The translations under genes and the position numbers were made by a program. A stretch of 64,000 nucleotides of DNA from Pyrocephalus nanus. Lineage: Eukaryota > Chordata > Aves > Passeriformes > Tyrannidae. Positions 39,302-52,966 of the stretch are shown one piece after another; within the stretch, counting starts at the first letter, position 1, and every line of letters starts with the position of its first letter. The DNA lies in contig CM076266.1 of NCBI GenBank assembly GCA_038380795.1, positions 44,476,425 through 44,540,424 on the forward strand. Direction: 5' to 3'. The notes beneath the pieces were generated by a model. The model worked only from the letters and a program-made list of their open reading frames with translations, ran no database searches and was not told the origin of the DNA.

Positions 39302-39328
39302 CTTATTTATTTATTTACTTATTTATTA
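39302..39328. repeat. ATTT tetranucleotide repeat
   Basis: About six TTTA units with one C substitution (ttatttatttatttacttat). Confidence 0.9.
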
Positions 39329-39847
39329 TCTTTTCAAGAGTTTTGGCAATCACAGATGTTTTGATAATCCTTTGTACAGGCTCTGGGTGCATTTCTGGAA
39401 CCCTATTCTCTTTAATTTGTTTGTTTTATCTGGCATTCTCTTGCTAGTTCATGTATTTCTTTCCTCCAGAATATTTTTGTCCAACTCAAAAATCTTCTTT
39501 CAGTCTAATCTTCCCATCTTTGATGCGATTCTATTTCCTGACTCCTAGGCCAATGCCTGATTAATCAATTTTACTTCAGCTGTGAAATGACCATGATATC
39601 TTGCTGAATGAGGTTGACTCCCGTTGCTGCTACATTAGTATTTATGAACCTTTTCAAGGTATTTTACTTTAGTTTTTGTTGTTCCAGTTAAACATTCTAT
39701 CATAGAAGTTGTTATTGCTTTAACCTTTTCTGTCAAAAACCATATATTTTTTCATGTGTAGAAAACATTTTTCAGGTATATTCTTTTCAAGAGAGGATCC
39801 AGCAGTAAAACAGGAAAATGATGAGAGGTCCCTGGCTTAAGGGAAGA

Positions 39848-40228
39848 ACTTGGGTTGTTTAGCTGGAAGGAGGACGTTTGGGTGAAGATGCAAAGTGTCT
39901 AGGAGTATGTAAAAACCCACCACGAGGAAGAATGGAGCAAGATATTCTCTCTAGATAATACGTATGTATTAGAAAAAGAATAATGGGCTAATCCCAGCAG
40001 TGCCAAATGAGGCACAGCTTTTCAATACTGGGAAAAGTGAGGCTCTGGAAAAAATTACCTGGGACGTATGTGGCACCTCCATCTTTGAAGGTTTACAAGA
40101 ATAGGCTAGACAGTGATGTCAGTGATGACATACCTGAAGCAGCTCTTGGTTATGGAAGAGGGACTGACTGCATAGTTTTTTTGCAGTCTCTTCTAGCTCT
40201 GGTTTTCTTTAGGTCTTTAAGATTTTGA
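39848..40228 (+). mobile_element. old CR1 LINE fragment (plus strand)
   Basis: This is a diverged copy of the CR1 3' region in sense orientation. 'aacttgggttgtttagctgg' corresponds to the 'gggttgtttagcctgg' block, 'agaataatgggctaa' to the 'aagtaatgggcttaa' block, and 'ttacctgggacgtatgtggc' to 'ctgcccagggaagtggtggag'. 'tttgaaggtttacaagaata' corresponds to 'tggaggtgtttaaaaga' and 'gcagtctcttctagctctgg' to the 'ggtctcttccaac' end. The blocks are in the correct order, and the many substitutions mark it as old. The evidence is family knowledge, not an alignment. Confidence 0.65.
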
Positions 40229-43200
40229 TCCACACTTGGATGAATGTCTGCACAAAAAATCTCAAAATCAGTATGCTCGGGCAGGTGCTGGCTGCAGCAG
40301 TCTCAGTGCTGGTACAGAAACAGATTGCCTTTACTCCTTTCTTTTCCAGCCTCACATCATGCAGTCCATACTTGTGCCTACATTACTCTTTAAATAGAGG
40401 GACTAATTTATTAAACATCTGTTGCTATCAGATAGCAGCCAACCACTCTTTTTGAAAGTCCCTGAGTTTTTGAAAGTCTAAAAAATTTACTGAGGAAAAA
40501 AAAAAAAGGGAAGAATTACCCAGTCATGTTCTGAAGCTCTGATAAATGGTAAAAGAAAGTAAAAGTATAGTTGGAAGTCGATGGCATACTTTACTCATCT
40601 TTACACTCATTCTTGAATTCACTTAGATAAGTAATACTGTTTTAGGTTCAGATACCTCAGTGTATTATGCACATATCAGTCTGGTGCAGGAAATGGATGA
40701 AACCCTCTTGCCTGAGGCAATGAAACAGTAGATAATACAATGCAGGAACAATTCTTCACAGGGAGAAAATTATAGAAGTGATGCAGTGGGCATTTTAATG
40801 TCAAATGGCTGAGATTTTTTGTTGTAAATGTACAAAAGATTTCTAGTGGTCTTCACGTCAAGTTTAATATAGAACCTTTTTTTCAAGTTGCTTAGCATAA
40901 ACAAGAAAATTTGGTTAAATGACTTGTGAGAAATTCTGTCACTAATAACTTAGTTTTCAGGGATCTATGTATGTATATCACCTATTTGCATGATTTACAC
41001 TGCGCACTTTACTAAGCGGTCAAATGCTTTATTCTATGACTGGTATTCCAGAATCTGAAACAATAGAATTTTTTTTCTGCCCAGAGTGTCAATGCAGCTA
41101 GATCAAATGATTTTATAATCTCCATCACATAGTAACTGTGTTACTAAATAATATAGACTAGTAAGGTGACTGGAAAACCTGCCATTCCCATGTGAAATCT
41201 TTTTCAGCTTGAATAGTCTGCTTTCAGTGAGTGTTGACTTCAGCAATCAGAAACAATCAGCCCCCTGGCAGCATGACTGAAAGAAGAATAAAAACCCTCA
41301 GGCGAGTAATATTTTTTGCAGAGGTAGCAAAATTGGTATAATATAAAAAGGGTTTTAAAACAGAACAACTTTCAGAAAGGTGCTCCAGAGAAGATGGTTC
41401 TGTAACTCTGTCAGCAAAACTTCAAAAAAGGCAAATTCTCTTGACACATCAGCACACCAGGCATGGTAAAGAGAAGTGAAACAAGAAAATCAAAGTTTAA
41501 TTTATTGCTGAGTGAAAAATACATGGTCTCCCATGAAGGATGAAATATTGGATTTTGTATTGCTCATTCTGTAATAATGGATGTGTTATATGGCCTTTGT
41601 TTGCCTTATGTTCCGCTTAGTCTGAAATTCTGGTGCACTAAAAATATTTTAAAAATAGAAATGTTGGAAAAAATAATTCAGAAATTTTTAAAGGTGGCTT
41701 ATAAAATGACTGCTTTGGATAGCTAACAAATCTGGACAATGCTGCTGTTAGAGTACAGGACAAAACTGATCCTCTGAAATGTTTCCTCTTTGGTGAAAGT
41801 GGGGTTGTCCAGAGGTCCCACAGAGAGCTGTTTGACAAAAAACTGTCAATGTAGAGAAACATAAAACATATGTAAAAGCTCATTTTATTTTGCAAATCTG
41901 TTTGCCCTACTACAAGTTGTAATGATCATGCCTCATGTTCAACCTGTAATTTTCTATTGTAATATAGACTCTGATTTGACTTTATTCTACTTTGCCAAAT
42001 TGTTATTTTTGGGTCTCAAGTGGTTCTTCATAATTATTTTCCTGAGCAGACTTTTGGGGAAAAGTTTAGCCTGGTTTTGCCTGGTTTTGTACAAGTCTAA
42101 GAAGAAATATTAGAAAAGACAGACATTTATAACTGTAGGAACACAGAACAGAACTACAGTATCTTCTTGGCCTTTTGTGTGTTTCTGCATTTCAGCAAAG
42201 ATTTTGAAATCCACTGACAAAGCACAGCATGTTCCCCTGAAGCAGTTAGTCCACAGGTGTGGGGACAGCGTGTCACTGCTAAGAGTCACTTAGCTCAAAT
42301 GGCTGGAAAGGGGGCCATAGTTAAAGTACTTCTGCAAGCATGTAACTGCCTCTCAAAAGAAATAAATCCCAGGAATTACTGCAGTATTTCCTTTCTCTTT
42401 CTCCACCTTCTAAATATGGCTTTTTTATCTTGCTTAGGCTGGGACCAAAACACACTCTGTCTGAATGGCAGGAGAAAGGGAGGAGACCAAGTAGGAAACC
42501 ATCCCTGCCAGATGGTCCCCAGAACTGGTTAATATTCTCTTGGCAGCACCACTGTAGCAGAGACCTTTGTGTGAAGTTGAACCCTACTGATGACCTGAAT
42601 GACAATTAAAGAGAAAACAGTGAAATTTTATATATATTCACAACTTTTATTTCTTTGTTGGGAAATAACCTTATGCAATTATGATAGTGGAACAGAATGG
42701 TGGGGCAGAAAAGAATCCAGAATTTTAGAAATGCTGACTAATTCATGAGCAGATTGGTTTAGCCTCTTTATGCATTTCATCTTGTGATGATGTTTCATAT
42801 GTTTCACATCTGTTCTTAGAAAGTAATTATTTGTTATTTCTTTTCATCCTCCTCACTGATTCTGAGTATTCATGAAATATCTAGGAAATTATATCCACAT
42901 CTTGTAACAAATTAAACTCTCTTGGAAGTTCCTGTAATGGTCTTTTTGTAGTGCTTTACTAAATTTCAAGTTTGGGAGAGTTTGACCTTTTGTTTATTCC
43001 AGTATTATAGTTAAGACATGAGATATGACAGTAGGGCAAAAATTAGGGAATTGTCTTGCTGATTTTGGGCATGCAGTTTGAAGATACATAATGCATAATT
43101 TTTCAGCTTGCTTCAAGTAGACCTCTGTCTGCTTAATGCAGAGTCACTATATTCAATACTGACCACAGGTCTTAAGGTAGATACCCAGGAACTGAGGAAT

Positions 43201-44639
43201 TCAAGAATGGCCAACAGAGTATTTAACCAATGGGCAAGTGATACTCAAGATGTTTTGGCAGGATAAAAAAGGGAGAGAATTTGCTCCTCTGGAATGGCAT
43301 TTTCACTTTCTTTTTCTTTCCAGGTCCTGAAACCTCTTAACCCAATGCTTACCTTCCAAAAAACACAACAAGTGTCTCTATATGTGGACTTTCATTCTTC
43401 TTATGAGTTATAGGCTGTGTGAACGAGGAAGATAAAAACCCAAACCAAAAAAGCATCAACCTGTTGCTTTATTTCTGCCATTATTTGGAGAAGTAGACAA
43501 GTCATGCTGAGCTACATGCTGTCAGACAGCAAACAGAAGAAAGATTCAGGCATACAGTACATCAGCTCAGTTTGTTAGACCCTGTAAAGTACTCCTTGCT
43601 TAGAAAAGGTCTTGAGAAATTCTCTGTAGTTCTCTGAGCAACTCCATGAGGCAAGAGGCAGAAAGAGTGATGTATATGAAGGTGACAGTGGTTAAGGTAG
43701 AAAAGACTTCAAGGAGATGGGCTGTGGGAAGGAGAGGGAAATAGCAATGCAGAGAGGATGGGTTGTGGAGATGAAGGAGCATAAGCAACCTACCTTTTGT
43801 TCATTGAGGACCAGGTGAAAGCATATATATCTGCATGTGCTTTTTATGTTACTAGAGAGGCAGCTCTACACATGTTTTTGTAGCAGAAGCCTGCAAGCTC
43901 ACCACAGTGTAAGGGTTTAGAAGCCATAAGTGGTTCACTTACAGAAGACCTGTAAATATCACATATTTGGAAAATGAACTATATACAGTCATCTGGATTC
44001 ATTAACGTGGAATCACTGGAGCACATGCTGTTAACAAATGGAGAATGGGAAAGAAGAGTAATCTTGGAAGAAAGACCTCTTGATAACTAAAAACAGCAGG
44101 ATTAATCGTCAGGTGCATTGGGATAATAAAAATGTAAAATATTAGAGAAACAGGATGCAAACATACTGCTTTCCTACCAGTTTCCACTGTGCCGTTAGAA
44201 TTTCCATTAATTTGAAAGTCAGAAGCATCCTGTAGTTTTTTAATGTGACTTTGGTGGAGACAGTATTTTCTGTGGAAATGCATAATATTATTCAGTGGGT
44301 GTTCCTTTCTAGTCTAACTACCTGCTCCATCATCTTACCGAGGCTGCTGTTTTGACAGCGGCTTGTCAGTATTGCTACACATTTGACATACCATGCCAAA
44401 ATCCAGATTTAAGATGGAATCCTACACACTGTGCTGAATAAATGAAACATCAGCAATGAACAATTCCTTTTTCTACATCATATTTTAACTCCTTTCATGC
44501 AGTGAACAGTTGTTCTGTCATTCAGATGTATGACATTCATATACTTCTGTGCAAAGCATCAAGATTGGATGCCTTTCTAGAATATGGTTTTTATTCAAAT
44601 AAAAAAAATCTTCCTTAGCAAAATATAATAGCTTGTAAT

Positions 44640-44716
44640 GTAATGAGGGTTGAACTACATGTTCTGATAATCCCTTGTGGCCATAAATCCTATGAGTGAA
44701 TAAATGAATTCTATAA
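44640..44716 (+). mobile_element. CR1 LINE 3' tail (plus strand)
   Basis: 'gagggttgaactacatgttc' then 'ccttgtggccataaatccta' and 'tgagtgaataaatgaattct' fits a diverged CR1 terminus ('ggttggactagatgatc...ccaaatcctatgattct'). Confidence 0.6.
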
Positions 44717-47700
44717 ATGAATGCAATGTTGAATTTCTAGCCTTAATCTAAGTAAGAGATTAAGATACACAGTGGTAAATTAAATTAGGCACTGTGATCT
44801 TCAACGAAGATTCTCCTGCAGTGTACTTTTATGCATATTTTCTTCCTCATCAGATAATTTTAATGTTAATTGACTTCAATATGACTGTATAAGTACATAT
44901 GAATCAAGAAGTATTTTTCTAAATTTTGGACTTCTTTACATTGATATTATATCACAATAAATATTCCCATAAGGAACAAACTAGAACGTATTACTTTTTT
45001 ATATTTATTTTTTGTTGTTTGTTTGTTTTTTTTCTATTATATAACTACTAGGCATAGTGTAGGATGTAGAGTATGCCCTTGTTTTCTTGATCAGCTTTAT
45101 AAAGTCATGGTATGGCTGCACGTGAGATGAGAGTCCTCCTGGGACATACTGTTTGTCAAGGTGAGACTGCACAGGGTGGGAAAGTCACAAAGTTCTTCCC
45201 TTCCAGATCCTCAAAACATCAGGGTTGAGTACTTCAGTGCCTAACTTTCACTGAAAATAAAATATGCAATCTAACTCCTAATATTGACCACTTTTTTCCA
45301 AATGTCAAAGACACAGATGAAACCAGTGATACTGTCAAATCTAGGGATCAGTAAAGGAACAAATGTAAAATAATACCTGAAACACAACTAATATTAGTAA
45401 TATATTTTTCAGTAATATATTTCTTTACATCATAACATCAATATTGCATTTTTTTTTCCACAAATTTTGGCATTATGTTTATTTTTTCTTTGCCAATAAC
45501 TTGATGAAACTAGCTGTTGTTTTAGGTCAAAGTAAATGCTGATTAATGCTATGTAACAAAAATTCTCACTGATAAAGATAAATCTCTCCCAAAAGCTTTA
45601 ATAAGTTATCTATGTAGACTCTTGCCAAATAACCTCCTTTACCAATTTTAAAATTGTCTATAGGATGAGACGTGCATGCATGCCCCTGTGTTACTGGACT
45701 GTGAAAGATAGGACCTCTATTTCAACCCTTCTGCTTTCTTGTCTCCTCAAATACTCATGGTGTCTGTGATAGCCCCTGTGATAGCTGTTGCTGATGCTTG
45801 TTTGGGTGTAGTAGAACTTCTTTTTGCTTTGCCTATATTAGTTGATACATTTTTTCCTGACACAGAAGTTGTATGTAATCTCTGTCTTCTCCTGTAATGT
45901 AGAAAGCTCGAATGGTTTTGTTTATTTCAAAACTGTTTTGGCTGTGCATCCTTGTTGGCAGAATTAGTTAAAGTCGTGAAAGGATCATGGGAAGATAGTC
46001 TTGTGAAAAGCACTTAGGTCGACGCTACTTGAATTGTAAACGAATAAAGTGGCCTCATTGTTTGTTTGATTATAACAGCCCATTATACAGGGAGGTACTA
46101 ACAATTTCTCAGAACAATGCACAATATGACCAATACTAAACTCTGCAGCTGTAGGGAAAATGAATCAGGACTATGTCATTTTCCATCAGGAAAAAGGACA
46201 GGCACTGTATTTTTGCTAACTCCTTTAAAGAAAAAAATATGTACCAAACATAAACTGAATGGATTATGAGACTTTACGAATTAAATTTTTTATCTTCAGA
46301 GTAGCTCATGAGGGTTATCTAACCTCCAGATTTAAATCACCTTTTTATTATTCCTGCTGGCTAGTACCTGAAAATTAAACTTTTTTTTGGTTTTATTTAT
46401 GAGACCCCCCCTTTTTTTTTTTCTTTATGCCAAGAATATCAGTCTCTTCCAAAATCCAGCTGTAGCTGTGATCCAAGAATGGCATAGAGTTAATTTGATT
46501 CTTTTACTTTAGAGGTTAACACATCCAACAGGCTGTATGAAGTCTGAGGAGAACACTGCATGGAAAAGAAATAGCTTTTTGCAACACATCAAATTGTATC
46601 ACATTGTGCTTCATACTTGTATCCCTAACTCCAAAATCCCTCTTACTCATACAGAGCATCTTTTAAGGTTCCATGGTGGTCAAATACAGAGCAAGGAGTA
46701 GACCCTACACGTGCAATATTAAGATCTGGATTTAATTTCAGATCACATAAAGGATTAATATTCAGCATGAGTATTGCTGTATTTCCCCAGGCCTCCTGAC
46801 TCTAGTGGGTGATTATTCAAAGTTCCCTTAGAAAATTGCATACGTGGATGCATGTATTTCAAAGGTTGATTTGACCTTCTGACCCAACCAGATTATTTCT
46901 GCACAGTAGTTCTGTTGAGGGTGTGAGCATCTTGGCTGTGGGACTGCCTAGGGGTTGGCAGATTTCCCAGCAGTGTAAGCCTGAACTTCTCTAGGATGTG
47001 ATACTAATGAGTGGTGTGGTACAGGTTTTACCCCTTCCTTCACTGTAAGGTTACAGTTTTGAGAAGCAGACGTGGTCCTTGGAAAATGTTTTTTACAGTC
47101 TCTCATTTCTTGTAGGATTTACTGACATTCAAGCAAATTTAAGGCAAACTGTTGGTATTGTCTCTACTGGGAAAAGTAAAATATTCGAATCCTGCTTTAA
47201 TTTCTTTTTAATGTCTTTAATTTCTTTTATTTTCCTAAGAATTCTTTGGGAGTTGAGCCAATGTTCATTTATGCCTATAGGTTGTCTTGCAAGGACTCTG
47301 TCCAGCTTAGTGGTTTGTTTTAGTAGGATTTACAATTGCTATTATTTTCAATCACAAATTTACTTCCTGATTCTTTTCCAAGACCTTCCTCTAGCTTTAG
47401 TTTGCCCTTCAGTCAAAACTGGCAGCCTTAATAAGCCTGCTTCTGTGTATTTGTGTTTGTGTGTGTAATTTTGATTTTCAAGTGCTGAACTACCATGTTA
47501 GTTTTGGAGTTCTATAAGTAATTTGTTACAGTTTCAAATCTTTCTGCAGACAAGTTTGTTTGGTCAAGTGGGCTTGTATGTCAATAGTTCTTGTCTTGTG
47601 GCTGGTGGGAAAGATTGAAGACCATTTTCCTAATGGTATTCAATGATGTAATGTCTCATGAGATCAATAAGAATCCAAGAGAAACTCTCATGATTCCTTA

Positions 47701-50429
47701 TGAAGCAGGTGGTTGTAGGAGATGCCTGATGATGTGCAGGATATTCAAGGCTAGGAAATGGTTAAATTATTCTGCTCTGAGGGAGCACACTAGTACCTTT
47801 TTTTTTTTTTAATGTGCCTGATACCCTTTACTCTTCTTTCACAGTATTTAAATGAAGCCACGTAAAAACCTTTTAAAGAAATTTCGATTTTCTTAAGTAT
47901 ATTGATTGTGCTTTGATCTGAAACTTTCTGAATCATCTTCCTTTTTCTGCTGAAATGATGAACTGCCCTGTATGATACTCAGTATGAGTTTCTTCCAGGC
48001 AGTTACTTAGTTTTTGTTTATGTCTTCTTCATTACCCTAAAGTTTTTAATTCATTCAGTCAGTCTTGTAGATTGAATAATAATTGGATTACGTTGTTGGG
48101 GTTTTGCTTTGGAGAATACAACCATAACTTTTATTTTTGCTAGAAATGAAGTAGTCTTCTTCAAAAATATATATTCAAAAATACATATTCAATATATATT
48201 AAAAAATAATATGCTTGTGGACATAATCCACTACCACACCAAATAGTGATCCAGGATCAAAAGATCACATTTTTCAATTTAAAAAATTGAAACATTTTAC
48301 TTCAATCCTTTTCAGTCAAGCGCTAACCCATAGTTTTGTTTCTCGAGAATACCTAAAGTTTATGTTGGCATCAGTCTCCTGAACTGTAGCCATGTTATTC
48401 ATTGCAGAACAATGGAAATCTCTGTGTGTGATCAAATGGAAAATCATCTAGAGAAAAAATAATATATCAGAATTCCAGCAGAACACATATAGTGAAAGTA
48501 AGGAATAATAGCTTTGAAAATTTCATTAATGAAAATCAAAACTGAATATGGATAATGGGAAAACCAAAGCTGAATCTGATAACAGTGAAGGAATAGAGGC
48601 AAAAGAATGCAAACAAAAATTATTGAGGAGACTATTTGACTTTCATAACCTTGTCTATTGGGCTCCATTACTTTACAATATAGTTATAATTAGTAAATAG
48701 CAGTTTTTGTTAAATATCAGCACTTATGTGAATTAATTGAATTTAATGTAAAGGACATAATCTTTATTGTTCAATTTCACATTTCAATTGCAAAGCTCGC
48801 ATTGATGCTCTATTGCATTTGAACATGAAGAGCAACTGTACAGGGAAAAGCACGAAATCGATCTTCAAATTGGTGTCTCCAACAGGGACAGTCAAGGAAA
48901 GAGCTTATAGAAGTCTCTAAGCTCAAAAATGCCACAGAGAAAGTGAGTAGAGTATAGTTACACAAGACCTGAAGCTAGAAAATGAAATTAACTGAACAGT
49001 TTTAAATCAAAAATAGCTATCTACAGTTGTTGGTGAGTAAAAAAGGTGTATGATGTGTTGCTTCTAAGATGATGTAGGTAACAAAATTTTATCTAGGTTC
49101 AGAAAGCATTTATAATAATAATTCCTGGAGGAGAACTCTTTAAATGTCTCTTCAGTGCAAAGATTCATCTTGTCTTCAGGAAGTCTGTAAGCTGTAGTTT
49201 GCTGGGAAACCAGAGGGTATCTTGGGAGAGTGTAACCAAATACTTGTTGTCTTTCCATTTTTTGCCCACTTCTGCTACTGCCAAGGCAGATTTCAGACTG
49301 CATGGATTATTAGTTAGAACCCCTCAGCCATTCTGATGCTTCTGTTCATCTCTTCTCGTTAACTCTTCTTTGTAGTTATGAGTCCAACATGATACGGAGG
49401 AAATACCAACAAGAGTAGAAAATCTCTTAGTTGTAAAAGTGATGTATGGAGTATGCTCATGAAGTAAAGAGTCCTACTGCCCAGTTTAAAATCTATTTGT
49501 TTTTTCTATTCATCCTGCATAAATTTAGAGACCAGTTGTACCCTCAAGCATTACCATGCATTTGGCTTTATGCATGCAGTATGCACAGCTTTATCTATTG
49601 AAAAAGATTAAAAGAAAAAAAATAACAAAACATTTTTTTCTAATTGAATTTGTAGAGGAAGAAATTTCAATGGTTTCTTCCACTTTTCTATATAACTTAA
49701 AAGACAAATTTTGAGACTGAGATTATAGACACTCATACAGGTTATTGGCTTATAAAATGAAGTTTTCCTGATTTTTAAAAATTGTAAAAGTGTTTTTCAC
49801 TCTAATAGAAACTTAGGATACCCCAGAAAGAATTTTTTTGTCTCTTGACTAATCTAATTTTATCACACCTTTTAAAGCTTATCTTTGATTGAAGAGAGTG
49901 CTTTCAATTGCACAACTTGCTCATTTGTACACACGTACTGTGGTCTAATTTGTTCTGGGCATATGCCTCAACCTTTGTTCTCCATGTGTCTGTAGCCTTA
50001 ATTATCCCATAAATTACTTTGAAGTCTCCAGGTGTAACCTTCCTATCCAAAGTGATATTTAGTTTTTATTTATTGCTGTAGGAGCAAAAATGAGGCTGCA
50101 GAACGTGAGTAGACACAAATTGCTGACCACATATCTCCAAAGGAGGCTGAGCAGCAATTATGTTCTGTAGGTTGTCCTTTGAACCAACACTGCCTTTTTC
50201 CGTTATTTTTTTTTATCTGATCTCAGTCTTTCAGGTCAGAAATAGGCCTAATGTTGGCTTAATAGCAGTAGGGATCATTCATTCTCTGTGATCTTTTGTT
50301 TTGTTTGGGATTGCTTTCTCTTTCCACTGTGTGATTGAAGTGCTTATATACCTTAAGCTTCAGTTCTCAACTATATCTGACACTTTTTTCAGCTGTGGTT
50401 ATGGGAAAACTTTTTTATCAGTATACTGG

Positions 50430-50832
50430 CTCAATCCAGTTGGAGGTCTGTAGTTAGCAGTGTTCCCCGGGAATCAGTACTGGATCCAGTCTTATTCAAC
50501 TTGTTTATCAACTACCTGGACGAAGAGATAGAATGTACCCTCAGCACGTTTGATGATAGGAAACTGGAGGGAGTAGCTGATACACCTAAAATACAAGAAG
50601 TTTCACCTCAACATGAGGAAGAGCTTCTTTATGTTGGGGATGGCAGAGCACTGGAACCAGCTGCCGAGGGAGGTCATGGAGTCTCCCTTTCTGGAGACAT
50701 TCAAAACCTGGACACGTTTTTTGTACCCACCTGTATACGTCACCTGTGATCCTGCCTTGGCAGGGGGATTGGACTAGATGATTTTCAGAGGTTCCTTCCA
50801 ACACTAACAATTCTGTGATTCTGTGATTTCAT
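50430..50832 (+). mobile_element. CR1 LINE fragment with internal deletion (plus strand)
   Basis: The left part ('gttccccgggaatcagtact', 'ggatccagtcttattcaact', 'ttatcaactacctggacgaa') encodes the reverse-transcriptase region of CR1 ORF2. After about 50586 the sequence jumps to the distal 3' part ('gcagagcactggaaccagct', 'ccgagggaggtcatggagtc', 'ggttccttccaacactaaca') and ends in three octamer-like units (attctgtg, attctgtg, atttcatg). Several hundred bases of the usual element are missing between them. The 82-codon open frame over it is a decayed remnant. Confidence 0.88.
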
Positions 50833-51008
50833 GAATTTGAACCCTTTCTGTTGTGGTAGAAGTTTCCTTCTTTCAGAGAAGAAAACAGACTCCGCAGGAA
50901 GATGTGTAGGAATCGCAGCCAGTCACAGCCATGGACACCTTTAGGGTTGGTAAAAGTCAGGGAATACACCCAAGCTGAAGGTAACTTCAGCAAAGAAAGA
51001 GTATCTGT

Positions 51009-51040
51009 CTATCTAGCTAGCTAGCTAGCTAGCTAGCTAT
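51009..51040. repeat. CTAG tetranucleotide microsatellite
   Basis: About seven perfect CTAG units (51013-51039), flanked by TCTA. The unit is its own reverse complement. Confidence 0.95.
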
Positions 51041-51639
51041 CAAAACACCTTCTGAGAATGAATATTACCCTTTCTCGTTTAGCACTTCTACCAAATTAAG
51101 TTTTGAAGCACATGCAAAGCCCGTGGGCTCTTACACATCATGAGTTGATCTCTTTCCTTCTCACCAAAGCTACTTTGTAGTGGCAATTTTGTGCATGTTG
51201 CCTGGCAGCAAGTGTCGATAATTAAACTGGGCCCCAGTCCCAGTGCACATGAAGAGGTTGGTTTTGTCTGCTCTCAAAGGTGTCACATTGCATAGGAACT
51301 TGGGAGGCGAAGATATTTCATCTGTTCTACGGGAGAATTTGCAAATACTGCCCATCTTAGAAATCATAAGGAATGTATCTTTTCTCTGGTCATTAAAATG
51401 TGTCTTTGTGGGATAAATTAGTCTACATGTTTTGTCAAAGGTGCAGAAACTGATATATTGATTTTGACAGTACTTTAGTCCTGTGCCAGATGGGGCTTCA
51501 TGTAGGGGAAAAATTCCACTAAGAAAGAACACTTTTATCAAAATCTTTCAGTGTATTCACCCCAAACAAGGTATAGTTTCTGTCCTTAAGCAGAATAAAT
51601 GTTGACTATCATGTGTTAGGGTTCCCCTCACCCTCTGAA

Positions 51640-51835
51640 TCCATATGTAGACCAATAGCCCACACATTCATCAACCTCCTTTTGAACATGTTGGCACTCT
51701 CTGTCTCCACAACCAGGACCTTCTTTTAGCAAGCTGTAGGATTACTCTGCCTCTTTTGCATAAATATGCTTTCATTTATTGTGGTTTTAAATCTCCTATT
51801 AGTCTCAGGTATCCTTAGTTCTAGTATTACAAAAC
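51640..51835 (-). mobile_element. ancient CR1-type LINE remnant (minus strand)
   Basis: 'caacctccttttgaacatgt', 'actctctgtctccacaacca' and 'ggttttaaatctcctattag' with 'tatccttagttctagtatta' match, in order, the antisense of an amniote CR1-like 3' region ('..tccacaac..gttttaaacctgctgcctattag..ccctagttcttgtgtta'). It is heavily diverged, so the boundaries are approximate. Confidence 0.5.
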
Positions 51836-52710
51836 TGTGTGAATAGTAGTTCAAAACTACGTTGGATATATGGGTAGGGCAAAATTTTGTATGGCAACAA
51901 TATTATTTTGTATTCTTTTGTATTCTTTTAAAAAGAAAAAATGAACCTTTATTTTACTGTTTATAGCACTGGTACTGAACAGAGCATTTCATTGTGCCAC
52001 CTGCAGTGCCAGTAAATCGTTTTCCTGCCTGTTTAAGTGCTTCAGAAGCCAGATTTTTATTCCAAAACATACATGACAAAAAGAAGTTAAAAAATACTTA
52101 TGTTGTAATTCTAATTATCATGTTCACTTTAATTGTAGTTTAGCTTCTCTATTTCTCATTTTTCTATTGTTAATCCAGCTCTTAAGTAGAAATGTTAGTT
52201 TCTAGTTAGAATATAACATTTGAAATGCAGAGGGATTTAGAGCAAAAAAATCTTGCTGACAACCTATGTAATATGTGAATGAAGCGATGAGATGGAGAAT
52301 GGAAATTAAACGATGGCTTTCATAAGAAACAGGAAATTAAGGCTCTGTGTTCACTGCATCAGGGAAGACTCCACTTTAAGATAGAGATCATTCCCTATTT
52401 AGTTCATGAGACCTCACTGTGGCAATATACCAGCTGTTAACAAAGTAAATGATTAGTGACCAAGCATTCAACATATTTGCCATTGTATTTTTTAACAAAC
52501 TGTAATCTGGAAATGAAAAGAAGATGGCACTGAACACTTTGTGCTCTTTGTAAACATATTTAATCATCTCTGTTATTGATCCTCCCTTACTTTATGTTCC
52601 AACAAAAAAATTGAGTATACCTAAAACCAAAAGATAAACAGTGAAAAATTTATTTATTTCCTCTGTTGTACTTCCATATATGTATGAAGATTTATATTTT
52701 AATTTTGATC

Positions 52711-52748
52711 ACAGATATGGCAATATTTTTATTACAGATATGGCAATA
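52711..52748. repeat. short 23-bp-period duplication
   Basis: 'acagatatggcaata' occurs at 52711 and again at 52734. Confidence 0.85.
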
Positions 52749-52966
52749 GTGGTAATTTTTAACTGTAGTAAATCTAATGTATATGGTTTGAGTCACTTTA
52801 ACCAAATTCCTTTTTGCTTACTTTTTGGGCTCAAATGCATGTGGACTGAAACTTAACAGCTTTAAAAATATTTACTGACTTTCATGTTACAATGGACATC
52901 ACTTTTCCTTATGAGTTCATGACTGTGAATGTGTGTGCTGAAAATTGTAATGCTCTCTTATTGCAG

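Larger units (their letters stand above)
38641..52966 (+). other. THSD7A: THSD7A intron 2
   Basis: A 14,326-bp phase 2 intron with canonical ends (gtaatc...ttgcag). It carries CR1 fragments at 39848-40228, 44640-44716, 50430-50832 and 51640-51835, an ATTT repeat at 39302-39328 and a CTAG microsatellite at 51009-51040. The remainder is AT-rich and unremarkable. Open frames such as 47079-47468 (129 codons) and 51170-51541 on the minus strand (123 codons) have no recognisable domain and are most likely chance. Confidence 0.85.

Noticed and set aside
47079..47468. 129-codon open frame in intron 2
   Set aside because: Phe/Leu/Ser-rich translation of AT-rich DNA, with no homology recognised.
51170..51541. 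123-codon minus-strand open frame in intron 2
   Set aside because: No domain or homology recognised, and it lies between repeats.
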